A stretch of DNA of 64,000 nt from Pseudomonadota bacterium (GCA_023388075.1 JAEWGX010000013.1:39976-103975), one strand, 5' to 3'. Positions 33,988-43,680 are shown, counted from the stretch's first letter. Numbers and translations: made by a program. The notes: generated by a model not told the origin, from the letters alone.

Positions 33988-35004
33988 ATGAGCACCATCT
34001 TCGCCAAGACCGCGCGGTCCGCAGCCCTTGGAATCGTCGCGGCGGGAGCGTTCGCCGCCCTGATGCCGGCCGCCCACGCCCAGTGGAAGCCGACCCGTCC
34101 CGTGACCATCATCGTCCCCTGGGCGGCCGGCGGGGCCACGGACCAGGTGACACGGCTCGCCGCGGCGGAGCTGGAGGCAGGCCTCGGCCAGAAGGTCGTC
34201 GTGATCAACCAGCCGGGCGGCGCGGGCTCGATCGGCACGAAGGCCGTGCTCGATGCCCCGCGCGACGGCTACACCTGGACCGCCGGCGCCGCGAAGCAGC
34301 TGGGCACCTATCCGCTGCTCGGCATGATCGACAGCAAGGTGGACGACTTCCATCTCTTCCTTGCGGTGACCAACGTCTCGATCGTGAGCGTGAACCCGGG
34401 CACGCCCTACAAGACCTTCCCGGAGCTGCTGGAGGCGATGAAGACCAAGCAGATACCGGTCGGCACGGCGGGCAACAGCTCCTCGGGCCACTTCGCGATG
34501 GAGGCGATCACGCAGGCGACCGGTGCGAAGTATCGCCATGTCACCTACGACGGTGGCAACCCGGCGGTCGTCTCGACGGTCTCGGGGGAGACCGAGGTCA
34601 CCACCCAGCTCGCTCCGGAGCAGGTCGAGATGATCAAGGGCAAGCGGCTGCGTCCGCTGGTCGTCGTCGGTGACCAGGCACTCGAGATCGACGGCGTGGG
34701 CACCATCCCGCCCATCACGCAGTTCGTGAAGGACTTCCCGCAGGTGACCACCGCGTTCGGCATCTATATCCCGAAAGGCGCGCCGCCGGAGGTCGTGCAG
34801 ACGGTGGAGAAGCTCTGGGCCGAGCGGGTCGCCAAGTCCGAGAGGATCCGCAAGTACGCGGCGGAGAAGGGAGCGCTGTTCACGCCGCTCTACGGTAAGG
34901 CTGCCTATGATGCGGTCTGGCCGACGGTGGTGAACGATGCCTACCTGCTGCAGGCGGCCGGCATGGCGAAGGTCTCGCCCGAATCGATCGGGATCCGGCG
35001 CTGA
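33988..35004 (+). CDS. tctC: TctC-type periplasmic receptor of the tct operon
   Basis: 338 residues. Signal peptide of about 31 residues (AAGAFAALMPAAHAQ). Family motifs are present but diverged from the Bug norm: PVTIIVPWAAGGATDQVTRLA, VVVINQPGGAGSIGTKAVLD, then a substrate loop NSSSGHFAMEAI. It is followed by tctB and tctA, so it should feed this tripartite transporter. Its substrate is a small carboxylate, not further defined. Confidence 0.92.
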   Translation: MSTIFAKTARSAALGIVAAGAFAALMPAAHAQWKPTRPVTIIVPWAAGGATDQVTRLAAAELEAGLGQKVVVINQPGGAGSIGTKAVLDAPRDGYTWTAGAAKQLGTYPLLGMIDSKVDDFHLFLAVTNVSIVSVNPGTPYKTFPELLEAMKTKQIPVGTAGNSSSGHFAMEAITQATGAKYRHVTYDGGNPAVVSTVSGETEVTTQLAPEQVEMIKGKRLRPLVVVGDQALEIDGVGTIPPITQFVKDFPQVTTAFGIYIPKGAPPEVVQTVEKLWAERVAKSERIRKYAAEKGALFTPLYGKAAYDAVWPTVVNDAYLLQAAGMAKVSPESIGIRR

Positions 35005-35027
35005 AGGGGCGGCATCCGGATGACGGG

Positions 35028-35603
35028 ATGGCGGGCAGCCGTCAGGTGAAGGATCGCGGGCAGCTCCTGGACGCTGCCGTGTGGAGCGCGTTCGGCCTGG
35101 TGGTGTTCGTTGCCGCATGGCGGGTCGACCGCCTGGAGAACCTCGGCATCAACCCCTGGTCGATACCCGGCCTGCTGCCCGGCCTGGTGGGCGTCCTCAT
35201 GATGATCTTCGCGGCGCTGCTCGCGCTGCGTCCACCGGCCGTGGCCGAGCCGGCCACGGTGTCGGTCGCTGGTGGCCATGATCCCGCCGCGCAGGGCGCC
35301 GCGACGGGCGTCGGCGAGGAGCGCGGCGCGGCGCCGCCCGAAGGCGCCGGCGGCATGCTGCGGGCCGCGGCGGCCGCGATCCCGTGCGTGCTCTTCGCCA
35401 CGGTCGGCCCGGGCACCGGCTGGCCGTTCGCCGTCGATGCCGCCCTCTACGTGGCGCTCTTCATAGCGCTCTTCAGCTGGCCGCGCTGGCGGGCCGAGGG
35501 GCGGGTCGGGCGCAGCCTGCTCGCGACTCTGGTGATCGCCGCGGTCTCCGCGGGTCTCATCTCCTGGCTCTTCGAGTCGGTCTTCCTGGTGCGGCTGCCG
35601 TAG
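35028..35603 (+). CDS. tctB: TctB small membrane subunit
   Basis: 191 residues with four predicted membrane helices; helices 1-2 (near 17-34 and 46-65) are separated from 3-4 (near 117-150 and 163-185) by a Gly/Ala/Glu-rich loop. This size, topology and place between TctC and TctA define the TctB subunit. It starts 23 bp after tctC. Confidence 0.88.
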   Translation: MAGSRQVKDRGQLLDAAVWSAFGLVVFVAAWRVDRLENLGINPWSIPGLLPGLVGVLMMIFAALLALRPPAVAEPATVSVAGGHDPAAQGAATGVGEERGAAPPEGAGGMLRAAAAAIPCVLFATVGPGTGWPFAVDAALYVALFIALFSWPRWRAEGRVGRSLLATLVIAAVSAGLISWLFESVFLVRLP

Positions 35604-35622
35604 CGCGCGGCGTGGACAGGTC

Positions 35623-37137
35623 GTGGAAGGACTGACGCACCTCGGCACGGCGCTCGCCAGCCTGGCGGGCCCCTGGCAGGTCGCGTACGCCCTGGGCGCG
35701 ACGCTGACCGGGATCGTGATCGGACTGCTTCCGGGGTTGTCGGCCACGCTCGGCGTGGCGCTCTTCACGACGCTCACCGTGAAGATGCAGCCGAACGACG
35801 CAATCCTGGTGCTCATCTGTGTCTACGTCGGCGCCATCTACGGCGGCAGCCGCACCGCGATCCTGCTCAACATCCCGGGCACCGCGGCCAACGCCGCCGC
35901 CTGCCTCGACGGCAACCAGCTGGCGCGACAGGGCCAGGCGGGACGGGCGATGGGCATCTCCACCTCCGGCTCGGTGATCGGGTCGCTCTTCGGCGTGGTG
36001 GCGCTCGCGATGTTCACGCCGCTGCTCGCGGAGGTGGCGCTCTCGTTCGGCGCGTTCGAGTTCTTCTGGCTCGGCATGGTGGGCGTCATGATGTCGGGCA
36101 CGCTCACCGGGACCGATGCGCTCAAGGGCTGGCTGATGGGCCTGCTGGGCATCTTCGTGGCAACCATCGGGCTGGACCCGATCCATGCGCATCCGCGCTT
36201 CACCTTCGACCAGAACGCGATGACCGGCGGGATCGGCCTCATCCCCGCGCTGGTCGGCGCCTTCGGCTTCGCCGAGATCCTGATGGTGATGAGCGACAGG
36301 ACCGCGCGGCCGGTCAAGTCGGCCACCGGCTCGGTGATTCCGCGGGTGCGCGACCTGGTGCGCTACTGGCGCACCATCTTCCGGTCGGGCCTGATCGGCG
36401 TATTCGTCGGCATCCTCCCGGGCGTGGGCGAGGACATGGCTTCGTGGTCGTCGTACGCCGCCGCCAAGCGCGCGAGCCGGGAGCGCGAGAAGTTCGGCAA
36501 GGGGTCGGTGGACGGACTGATGGCTGCGGAGACGGGCGACAACGCCGCGGTTCCCGGCGCGCTGATCCCCGCGCTCGCGCTCGGCATTCCCGGCTCCGCG
36601 CCTTCGGCGGTGCTGATGGCCGCGATGATCATCCACGGCGCGCAGCCGGGCCCCATGCTGATGGTGAACCAGCCGCAGTACATCTACGACGTGGTCGGCA
36701 TCACGCTGTTGGCGACGCTCTGCATCCTCGTCTTCGGCCTCGTGCTGGTGAAGCCGCTGCTGCGGGTGCTGGAGGTGCCGCGCGAGATCATCATGCCGAT
36801 CATCTTCGTGCTGTGCGTGCTGGGCTCGTATTCCATCACCCAGCGGCTGTTCGACGTCTGGGTGATGTTGGTCACCGGCATCGTGTGCTACCTGCTGCGC
36901 CGGCGCGGCTTTCCGGTGGCGCCGTTCGTGCTCGGCCTCGTGCTGGGCGACATCATCGACAAGTCGCTGCGGCGCGGGCTGGTCCTGTCGGACGGCAGCC
37001 TCGCACCGTTCTTCACCCGGCCGATCAGCGGCGCGCTGGCCGTGGTGGTGCTGGTGATGCTGCTGGTGCAGGTGCCGGCGGTGAGGCGCCTCTTCGCGCG
37101 CCGGCGCCCGGCGACGAGCGACCTGGTGGGCAACTGA
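35623..37137 (+). CDS. tctA: TctA large membrane subunit
   Basis: 504 residues, multi-helix permease of the tripartite tricarboxylate transporter. Hallmarks: GLLPGLSATLGVALF, YVGAIYGGSRTAILLNIPGTAANAA, and GVGEDMASWSSYAAAKRASRER followed by TGDNAAVPGALIPALALGIPGSAPSAVL. GTG start 19 bp after tctB. With TctB it transports the carboxylate delivered by TctC using an ion gradient. Confidence 0.95.
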   Translation: MEGLTHLGTALASLAGPWQVAYALGATLTGIVIGLLPGLSATLGVALFTTLTVKMQPNDAILVLICVYVGAIYGGSRTAILLNIPGTAANAAACLDGNQLARQGQAGRAMGISTSGSVIGSLFGVVALAMFTPLLAEVALSFGAFEFFWLGMVGVMMSGTLTGTDALKGWLMGLLGIFVATIGLDPIHAHPRFTFDQNAMTGGIGLIPALVGAFGFAEILMVMSDRTARPVKSATGSVIPRVRDLVRYWRTIFRSGLIGVFVGILPGVGEDMASWSSYAAAKRASREREKFGKGSVDGLMAAETGDNAAVPGALIPALALGIPGSAPSAVLMAAMIIHGAQPGPMLMVNQPQYIYDVVGITLLATLCILVFGLVLVKPLLRVLEVPREIIMPIIFVLCVLGSYSITQRLFDVWVMLVTGIVCYLLRRRGFPVAPFVLGLVLGDIIDKSLRRGLVLSDGSLAPFFTRPISGALAVVVLVMLLVQVPAVRRLFARRRPATSDLVGN

Positions 37138-37138
37138 C

Positions 37139-37990
37139 ATGATGAAGAAGCTTTCGCTGTGCAACGAGGTGCTGGCGCCCTGGGACTTCGAGCGGCAGTG
37201 CGCGTACGCGAGCGCGCTGGGCTACCAGGGCCTGGAGGTCGCCCCCTTCACGCTGTCCGACGACCCGTTCGCCATCAGCGAGGCGCAGGCGGCGCGGTGG
37301 CGTCGCATCGCGCAGGACCACGGCATCGCGGTGAGCGGGCTGCACTGGTTGCTGGTCGCGCCCCAGGGCCTCTCGATCAGCAGCCCGGATCCGGCCGTGC
37401 GCGCGCGCACCGACGAGCTGATCGCGCGACTGATCGATCTGTGCGCCTCGCTCGGCGGCGCCTACCTCGTCCACGGGTCGCCGGCGCAGCGCAATCCCGC
37501 CGAGGGGCAGGCGGCCGACGAGGCACTCGCCTTCGCCACCGAGGCGTGGGTCCGGGCCGGGGAGCTCGCCACGCGAGCCGGGCTTGTCTACTGCATCGAG
37601 CCGCTCTCGCGCGAGCAGACCCGGACCGTGAACACGCTGGCAGAGGCGATGGCGATCGTCCAGGCGGCGAAGCTGCCGGGCCTCGCCACCATGCTCGACA
37701 CCTGCTCGGCCGGACCGACCGAGACGGAGCCGCTCGCCGCGCTGGTGGATCGCTGGGCCCCCAGCGGTCGCCTCGCCCACGTGCAGCTCAACGATCGCAA
37801 TCGTCGGGGTCCCGGACAGGGCAACGACCGCTTCGCCCCCGTGCTCGCGGCCCTGGAACGCCACGGTTATGATGGCTGGCTCGCGATGGAGCCGTTCGAC
37901 TATCACCCGGACGGCCCGTCCTGCGCCGCCCTGTCGCTCGGCTACGTCCGCGGGCTGCTCGAGCGATCGCCGGCGGACGCCGACGACTGA
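37139..37990 (+). CDS. sugar phosphate isomerase/epimerase (TIM barrel)
   Basis: 283 residues of the AP-endonuclease-2-like TIM barrel family. Motifs: LSLCNEVLAPWDFERQCAYASALGY, HWLLVAPQG, LVHGSPAQRN, CIEPLSREQT with the metal-binding Glu, LDTCSAGPTE, and LAHVQLNDRNRRGPGQGNDRF with metal-binding His/Asp. It starts 1 bp after tctA, so it acts on the imported compound or a product; it looks like hydroxypyruvate-isomerase-type enzymes but the exact substrate cannot be named. Confidence 0.85.
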   Translation: MMKKLSLCNEVLAPWDFERQCAYASALGYQGLEVAPFTLSDDPFAISEAQAARWRRIAQDHGIAVSGLHWLLVAPQGLSISSPDPAVRARTDELIARLIDLCASLGGAYLVHGSPAQRNPAEGQAADEALAFATEAWVRAGELATRAGLVYCIEPLSREQTRTVNTLAEAMAIVQAAKLPGLATMLDTCSAGPTETEPLAALVDRWAPSGRLAHVQLNDRNRRGPGQGNDRFAPVLAALERHGYDGWLAMEPFDYHPDGPSCAALSLGYVRGLLERSPADADD

Positions 37991-38021
37991 AGACCCGAGA
38001 CTCACCATGGAGACATGCCGC

Positions 38022-39050
38022 ATGACCACGACCGATGGCCTCGACATCCCGAACGCCCCGCGCAACGGGCCCCGCCGCCTGGCGGCCGCCTGCGTGCTCG
38101 CAGGGGTGGTTGCCGTCGCCGGAGCCGCCTTCCCTGGGCTCGCCCAGGCGCAAGCCTGGCCGTCCAAGCCGATCCGCGTGGTGGTGAACTTCCCGCCTGG
38201 CGGCGCCGCCGACGTGATCGCCCGCGCCGTCGCGACGCCGCTCGGCGAAAAGCTGGGCCAGTCGATCGTGGTGGAGAACCGCGCCGGCGCGAACGGCAAC
38301 ATCGGCGGCGAGGCCGTCGCCAAGGCGCCGGCCGATGGCTACACCTTCCTGATGGCCTCCGCTGGTGTCGCTTCCATCAATCCGCAGCTCTATACCCGCA
38401 TGTCGTTCGACCCGGCGAAGGAGCTGGTGCCGGTCGCTTCCGCCGCCCGGGTTCTCGTGTTCCTGGAGACCCGGGCCGAACTGCCGGTGAAGGACTTCGG
38501 CGAGTTCGTCGCGCACCTGAAGGCGAATCCGGACAAGCTCAGCTACGGGACCCCGGGCAACGGCAGCTCCCCGCACCTGGCCGGCGAGATGCTGCTCGGC
38601 ATGACCGGTACCCGTGCCATACACGTGCCCTACCGCGGCGCGGCGCCGGCCCTGACGGACCTGCTCGCGGGCCAGATCGACTTCATGTTCGATCCCGGCC
38701 CCGGCCTTCCCCAGGTCCGCAACGGCAAGCTGCGCATGCTGGCCGTGGGCAGCATGAAGCGCACGCCGCTCTTCCCGGACGTGCCGACGCTCGACGAGCT
38801 GGGCCTCAAGGGCTTCGACGCGGACTCGTTCTTCGGCTTCTATGCGCCCGCCGGCGTCGATGCGGCGATCATCGAGCGGATGAACAAGGAAATCAACGCC
38901 ATCCTGGCCAGCCCGGCGGTCACCCAGCGCATCGTGGATCTCGGCGGCGAGGTCGCGACGATGACCCCCGGTGAGTTCGCCGAGCAGATGCGCAAGGACG
39001 CGGAGCGGTACGGCAAGCTGATCCGGGAACGCGGCATCAAGGTGGAGTGA
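38022..39050 (+). CDS. Bug/TctC family periplasmic receptor
   Basis: 342 residues from the ATG at 38022 (GGAG 9 nt upstream; another ATG at 38007 is possible). Signal peptide ends near LAQAQA (residue 43). Motifs IRVVVNFPPGGAADVIARAVA, IVVENRAGANGNIGGEAVA and HVPYRGAAPALTDLLAGQ are typical. It is 31 bp downstream of the isomerase-like gene. It could be a second receptor for the same TctAB pump or an independent sensor. Confidence 0.93.
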   Translation: MTTTDGLDIPNAPRNGPRRLAAACVLAGVVAVAGAAFPGLAQAQAWPSKPIRVVVNFPPGGAADVIARAVATPLGEKLGQSIVVENRAGANGNIGGEAVAKAPADGYTFLMASAGVASINPQLYTRMSFDPAKELVPVASAARVLVFLETRAELPVKDFGEFVAHLKANPDKLSYGTPGNGSSPHLAGEMLLGMTGTRAIHVPYRGAAPALTDLLAGQIDFMFDPGPGLPQVRNGKLRMLAVGSMKRTPLFPDVPTLDELGLKGFDADSFFGFYAPAGVDAAIIERMNKEINAILASPAVTQRIVDLGGEVATMTPGEFAEQMRKDAERYGKLIRERGIKVE

Positions 39051-39105
39051 AGTCCCCGGAAGGTGGACAATGTGGGGTTTTCCCGGACCAACGCCAGAAA
39101 ACCCC

Positions 39106-40338
39106 ATGAGCCCCCGTCTTTCCGTCCCCAAGGAGCGCCTCAAGTTCGTCCTGCTCGAGAACATCCACCAGTCCGCGGTGGATTCGCTCGCGCTCGACGG
39201 CTACACCAACGTCAAGACCTATCCCAAGGCGCTTGCCGGCGACCAGCTGGTGGAGGCGATCCGCGATGCGCACTTCGTCGGCATCCGGTCGCGCACCCAG
39301 CTCACCGCCCAGGCGCTGGAGCAGGCGCCGAAGCTCACCGCCGTCGGCGCCTTCTGCATCGGCACCAACCAGATCGACCTGCGCGCTGCCGCGCTGCGCG
39401 GCGTGCCCGTCTTCAACGCCCCGTTCTCCAACACCCGCAGCGTCGCCGAGCTGGTGCTTGCCGAGATCATCATGCTGATGCGCGGCATACCGGAGAAGAA
39501 CGCGATCCTGCATCGCGGCGGCTGGGTGAAGAGCGCGGCGCATTCCTGGGAGGTGCGCGGCAAGATCCTCGGCATCGTGGGCTACGGCCACATCGGCACC
39601 CAGATCGGCGTGCTGGCGGAGCACCTCGGCATGTCGGTGATCTTCTACGACGTCGAGACCAAGCTCGCGCTGGGCAACGCGCGGCAGGTGCCTTCGCTCA
39701 ACGACCTGCTGTCCACCGCCGACGTCGTGACCCTGCACGTGCCGGACAATCCTTCCACGCGCAACATGATCGGGCCACGCCAGCTCGAGGTCGCCAAGCG
39801 CGGCTCGTTCCTGATCAACGCTTCCCGCGGCACCGTGGTCGACATCGACGCGCTCGCCGCCGCGCTGGAGTCGCGCCACCTCCTGGGCGCCGCGATCGAC
39901 GTCTTCCCGGTGGAGCCCGAGGGCAACGATGCCAACTTCGAGTCGCCGCTGGTCCGCTTCGACAACGTGATCCTCACGCCGCACATCGGCGGCTCCACCG
40001 GCGAGGCCCAGGTCAACATCGGCAAGGAGGTGGCGGCCAAGCTGATCCGCTACAGCAACAACGGCTCCACCAACTCCGCGGTGAACTTCCCGGAGGTGTC
40101 GCTGCCCGAGCACGGCGGCAAGTGCCGCCTGCTGCACATCCACCGCAACGTCCCGGGCGTGCTCGCGCAGATCAACGAACGCTTCTCGCGCGGCGGCGTC
40201 AACATCGCGGCACAGTACCTGCAGACCGACGCGGACATCGGCTATGTCGTCATCGATATCGACGGCGACGCGAGCCAGGTCGCCTTCGAGTCGCTCTGCG
40301 ACATCCCGGAGACGATCCGCTGCCGGATCCTGTATTGA
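39106..40338 (+). CDS. serA: D-3-phosphoglycerate dehydrogenase-like (SerA)
   Basis: 410 residues, the length of E. coli SerA. NAD-binding motif GYGHIGTQIG at 159-168, catalytic region ASRGTVVDIDALA, LTPHIGGSTGEAQ with the catalytic His, and an ACT domain at about 337-410. This is the full housekeeping architecture. The ATG at 39106 gives the standard MSPRLS-like start. It lies in the tct cluster, 55 bp after the Bug receptor, which may be chance, or it may serve a hydroxyacid pathway. I favour serine biosynthesis. Confidence 0.9.
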   Translation: MSPRLSVPKERLKFVLLENIHQSAVDSLALDGYTNVKTYPKALAGDQLVEAIRDAHFVGIRSRTQLTAQALEQAPKLTAVGAFCIGTNQIDLRAAALRGVPVFNAPFSNTRSVAELVLAEIIMLMRGIPEKNAILHRGGWVKSAAHSWEVRGKILGIVGYGHIGTQIGVLAEHLGMSVIFYDVETKLALGNARQVPSLNDLLSTADVVTLHVPDNPSTRNMIGPRQLEVAKRGSFLINASRGTVVDIDALAAALESRHLLGAAIDVFPVEPEGNDANFESPLVRFDNVILTPHIGGSTGEAQVNIGKEVAAKLIRYSNNGSTNSAVNFPEVSLPEHGGKCRLLHIHRNVPGVLAQINERFSRGGVNIAAQYLQTDADIGYVVIDIDGDASQVAFESLCDIPETIRCRILY

Positions 40339-40401
40339 GGCGGTTCCGAGGTCGGCCGGCCCATGGAGCCGGTCCAGATGTCGGCCGTTCCGTGGCCGGT
40401 C

Positions 40402-40866
40402 CTATGCCGGCGGGGTGCGCCACCAGAGGTACGCGCCGGCGATGAAGACGTAGCGGGCGCCCTTGCCGAGGGTGACCAGCACCAGAAAGCGGAGCAGTCC
40501 CACGCGAAGCGCCCCGGCCACGACGGTCAACGGATCGCCGACCACCGGGAGCCAGGAGAGCAGCAGCGACCAGGCGCCATGGCGCTGGTACCAGCTCGCC
40601 GCGCGGCGGTACGTGCGCTCGTCGATCGGAAACCAGCGGTGGCCGCGCATATCCGAGAGCAGCCGACCCAGCGCCCAGTTCACCAGCGAGCCGAGCACGT
40701 TGCCCGCGCTCGCGACCGCCACCAGCACCGGCGGCGCGCCATGCCCGCCCGCCAGGAGCGCGAGCAGCATCGCCTCCGAGGAGCCGGGCAGCAGTGTCGC
40801 CGAGGTGAACGCGCTGGCGAAGAGGGCCGCGTAGGCCGCGAGAGCGGTGCCGGCTTCCGGGAGCAT
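40402..40866 (-). CDS. YqaA/DedA-like membrane protein
   Basis: 154 residues, several membrane helices. The motifs SAFTSATLLPGSSEAMLLALL and GNVLGSLVNWALGR, and WLPVVGDPLTVVAGALRV further on, are characteristic of YqaA (SNARE-associated-like, DedA relatives). It is convergent with serA and divergent from the DUF3604 gene, with an inverted repeat (40925-40941) in its upstream region. Members of the wider family flip or handle lipids; its role is not defined here. Confidence 0.9.
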   Translation of the reverse strand: MLPEAGTALAAYAALFASAFTSATLLPGSSEAMLLALLAGGHGAPPVLVAVASAGNVLGSLVNWALGRLLSDMRGHRWFPIDERTYRRAASWYQRHGAWSLLLSWLPVVGDPLTVVAGALRVGLLRFLVLVTLGKGARYVFIAGAYLWWRTPPA

Positions 40867-40924
40867 GCGATGTCCGAGCGTGGATCGAGCAGCGAAGATA
40901 CGGCACTGTCGGACAATGCGTCGT

Positions 40925-40941
40925 CGCGAATTCGTTTCGCG
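40925..40941. promoter_or_regulatory. inverted repeat upstream of the yqaA-like gene
   Basis: A perfect 6-bp inverted repeat CGCGAA-N5-TTCGCG 59 bp upstream of the yqaA-like ATG. It is unlike the TTAACC-type operators nearby, so it may be a different protein's site or a leader hairpin. Low support. Confidence 0.3.
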
Positions 40942-40947
40942 AACGCA

Positions 40948-41004
40948 TTGCGGCACGGGGAACGTTCGGGATATAGTTGCGTATCGAGTTAACCGGTCAG
41001 TTAC
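40948..41004 (+). promoter_or_regulatory. promoter and TetR-type operator before the DUF3604 operon
   Basis: -35-like TTGCGG at 40948-40953, an 18-bp spacer, -10-like TATAGT at 40972-40977. Operator TTAACC-GGTC-AGTTAC at 40989-41004 begins 11 bp past the -10, covering the start of transcription. The spacing matches the copy before the tct operon. Confidence 0.62.
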
Positions 41005-41049
41005 CAGAAGCGGCGGATACGCCGCCGCCAGGGCCGGACGGGGAGACGC

Positions 41050-42537
41050 ATGACCTGGACGGTCTTCTACGGAGACATCCACAACCACAACGCGCACGGC
41101 TACGGCGTCGGTTCGATCGAACGTTCGGTGGATGTCGCGCGTACCCATCTCGACTTCTTCGCCTTCACCGGGCATTCGAGCTGGCACGACATGGAGCGCA
41201 TGGAGGGCGGGCGCGAGCAGCACTGGTCGCGCGGCTTCGCCCGACTGCGCGAGACCTGGCCGCGGGTTCAGGGAGTGATCGCCGACGCCAATCGCGACGG
41301 CGAGTTCTGCGCCTTCCTCGGCTTCGAGTGGCACTCCTCGGCATACGGCGACCAGTGCGTCGTGTTCCCGCGCGACCATCGGCCGATCCACTATGCCGAC
41401 AGCGTGACCGCGCTGCGTCGCTTCTGCATGGAGGAGGGTGCGCTGATGATCCCGCACCACCTCGCGTATCCGACGGGCCATCGCGGCGTGAACTGGGAGT
41501 GCTTCGACGAAGCCTGCACGCCGGTGGTCGAGGTGTTCTCCGAGCACGGGAACTCCGAGGACGACCGTGGCCCGTACACGTTCCACACCCATTCGATGGG
41601 AGGCCGCGAGACGGCCAACACGGTGCGCGCGGCCCTTGCGCAGGGGCTGCGCTTCGGCTTCGTCGGTTCGTCGGACGATCACGCAGGATTTCCTGGCGCC
41701 TACGGCGAGGGGCTGATGGCCGCGCTGTGCGAGGACCTCTCGCGCGAGCGCATCCTGGAGGCGATCCGCGCGCGGCGCGTCTACGCGCTGACCGGCGACC
41801 GCATCGAGGTATCGTTCACCGTCGAGGGCAGCCCGATGGGCGCGAGCATCGAGGCAGGCCGCCAGGTGGAAGTGGCCTACACGGTGGCCGGGCGTGATGA
41901 GCTCGACGTGGTCGAGGTCATCCAGGACGGCGTGGTCGTGCACCGCAGCTATCCGCGCCAGGCGACGCCGGCCTCGGAGGCGTTCGAGCAACCGGTCCAG
42001 TTGCGGCTCGAGTGGGGCTGGGGCCCCTGGGGGGCGCTCGCCCTGGACCGCATCACCGACTGGAGGATGGGCGTGACGCTCGAGCGCGGTGCCATCCGGC
42101 GCTTCTTCCCCTGCCTGCAGAGCATGCCGTTCGACGAGCAGCGCCGTCACCGTTTCCAGCGCGAGGGCGAGCGCCGGCTCGAGATCACGTCGTACACGGC
42201 GCGCCAGGACGCCTATCGCGAGAACCCCAACCAGAGCGTGGTGCTGGAAGTCGCGGCCGACGCGGCCTGCGGCGTGACGGTGGACATGGACGCGCCGGTG
42301 CCGATGTCGGGCAAAGCCACCCTCGGCGAGCTCTTCGATGGATCGCGCCACTGGTTCACCGGACCGTTTCCGAAGGAAGCGATCCAGTGGCACCGGGTCG
42401 TCCCGCTCGCCTCGTCCTCGCTCACGGACCGGGTGTCGCTGCCGGTGCCTGACGGGCGCAGCAATGTGTACCTGAGGGTGAGGCAGCGCAACGGGCACAT
42501 GGCCTGGGTGAGCCCCGTCTTTATCAACTATCGCTGA
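41050..42537 (+). CDS. DUF3604-like PHP-type metal-dependent hydrolase
   Basis: 495 residues. N-terminal PHP-like motifs: GDIHNHN (about 8-14), FAFTGHSSWHD (about 37-47), LGFEWHSSAYGD, IPHHLAYPTGHRG, and GSSDDHAGFPGAYG (about 211-224). These His and Asp sets fit a multi-metal phosphoesterase-type active site. The C-terminal half is beta-rich. DUF3604 proteins have no settled function. It is 18 bp upstream of the mandelate-racemase-type gene and behind the TetR-type operator, so it belongs to the regulated catabolic set. Confidence 0.85.
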   Translation: MTWTVFYGDIHNHNAHGYGVGSIERSVDVARTHLDFFAFTGHSSWHDMERMEGGREQHWSRGFARLRETWPRVQGVIADANRDGEFCAFLGFEWHSSAYGDQCVVFPRDHRPIHYADSVTALRRFCMEEGALMIPHHLAYPTGHRGVNWECFDEACTPVVEVFSEHGNSEDDRGPYTFHTHSMGGRETANTVRAALAQGLRFGFVGSSDDHAGFPGAYGEGLMAALCEDLSRERILEAIRARRVYALTGDRIEVSFTVEGSPMGASIEAGRQVEVAYTVAGRDELDVVEVIQDGVVVHRSYPRQATPASEAFEQPVQLRLEWGWGPWGALALDRITDWRMGVTLERGAIRRFFPCLQSMPFDEQRRHRFQREGERRLEITSYTARQDAYRENPNQSVVLEVAADAACGVTVDMDAPVPMSGKATLGELFDGSRHWFTGPFPKEAIQWHRVVPLASSSLTDRVSLPVPDGRSNVYLRVRQRNGHMAWVSPVFINYR

Positions 42538-42555
42538 CGTCACCGAGCCGCAAGG

Positions 42556-43680
42556 ATGAAGATCGAGAAGATCGACGTGTTCACGCTGCGCCTGCCCACC
42601 AAGGCGGTGTTGACCCTGCCGCGCGGGCCCTCCCGCACTCTGGCCGAGGGCAAGCGCATCGTGCTCGTGCGAATGACCGACCAGGACGGCAACGTCGGCT
42701 GGGGCGAGGCCGGGCCCAGCCGCCGCTGGTCGGCGGAGACGGTGGAGTCGTGCGCGACCAGCATCCGCGAGTACCTCGCGCCGGCTCTGATCGGGCACGA
42801 CGTGTTCGACATCGCGGGTGCCCACCTGCGGATGAACACTGAGCTGGCCACCGGCATGGACCCGGGCCAACCGATCGCCAAGTGCGCGCTCGATGTCGCG
42901 CTCCACGACCTGCTCTGCCGCCGCCTCGGCATCGCGCTGCACCAGTGGCTTGGATCCAAGCGCCTCGATCGCATCCGGCTCGCACGGCTGGTCTCGGCGG
43001 CCACGCCGGAGGAGGCGGACCGGATCACCCGCGCCGGGGTCGCCGAAGGTTACGAGGGATTCAAGGTCAAGGTCGGTCACCACAAGCACCTGGACGCCGA
43101 CATCGTGAAGGCGGTGATCGAGGCCGCGCCGGGCGCCTACGTCTGGCCGGACGCGAACCAGGGCTATACGCCCGACGAGGCGATCCGCATGGCGCGCGCC
43201 TTCGAGCGGCTCGGCGTGCCGCTGTTCGAGCAGCCGGTGCCCATGAGCGACATCCACGCCATGAAGCGCCTGCTGTCGGCCACCGCCATGACGATCGCGC
43301 TGGACGAGGCGGCGATCGGGATTCCGTTCGTGGTCGAGCTGATACGGCGGGAGGCGGTGGAGTGCCTCGCGATCAAGGTATCGAAGGTTGGCGGCATCCA
43401 CTACGCCCGGCAGATGTGCGACCTCGCGCAGAATGCCGGCCTCAAGCTCATCGGCTCGGGCCTGCAGGATGCGCCGATCGGCTTCGCGGCTTCCGTGCAC
43501 GTGTTCTCGGCCTACGGCATGGCCGACCCGGTGGACCTGAACGGGCCGCAGTTCATCGCGGAGGACTACCTGCGCGAGCCGTTTCCGATGGAGGGCATGG
43601 CCGCGGTGGTTCCGTCGGGGCCCGGCCTGGGTATCAACATCGACGAATCGGCGCTGGACCGGTTTGCCCAGGTGGTGTAG
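42556..43680 (+). CDS. mandelate racemase/muconate lactonizing enzyme family protein
   Basis: 374 residues of the enolase superfamily. Motifs: GFKVKVG (Lys-x-Lys), the metal ligands in WPDANQGY, FEQPVP and LDEAAI, and IKVSKVGG with a second lysine. This is the muconate-cycloisomerase-like ligand set (Lys on both sides). The capping domain is about residues 1-125. It probably abstracts a proton next to a carboxylate of the imported compound. Downstream, two Bug receptor genes follow in the same direction. Confidence 0.9.
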   Translation: MKIEKIDVFTLRLPTKAVLTLPRGPSRTLAEGKRIVLVRMTDQDGNVGWGEAGPSRRWSAETVESCATSIREYLAPALIGHDVFDIAGAHLRMNTELATGMDPGQPIAKCALDVALHDLLCRRLGIALHQWLGSKRLDRIRLARLVSAATPEEADRITRAGVAEGYEGFKVKVGHHKHLDADIVKAVIEAAPGAYVWPDANQGYTPDEAIRMARAFERLGVPLFEQPVPMSDIHAMKRLLSATAMTIALDEAAIGIPFVVELIRREAVECLAIKVSKVGGIHYARQMCDLAQNAGLKLIGSGLQDAPIGFAASVHVFSAYGMADPVDLNGPQFIAEDYLREPFPMEGMAAVVPSGPGLGINIDESALDRFAQVV

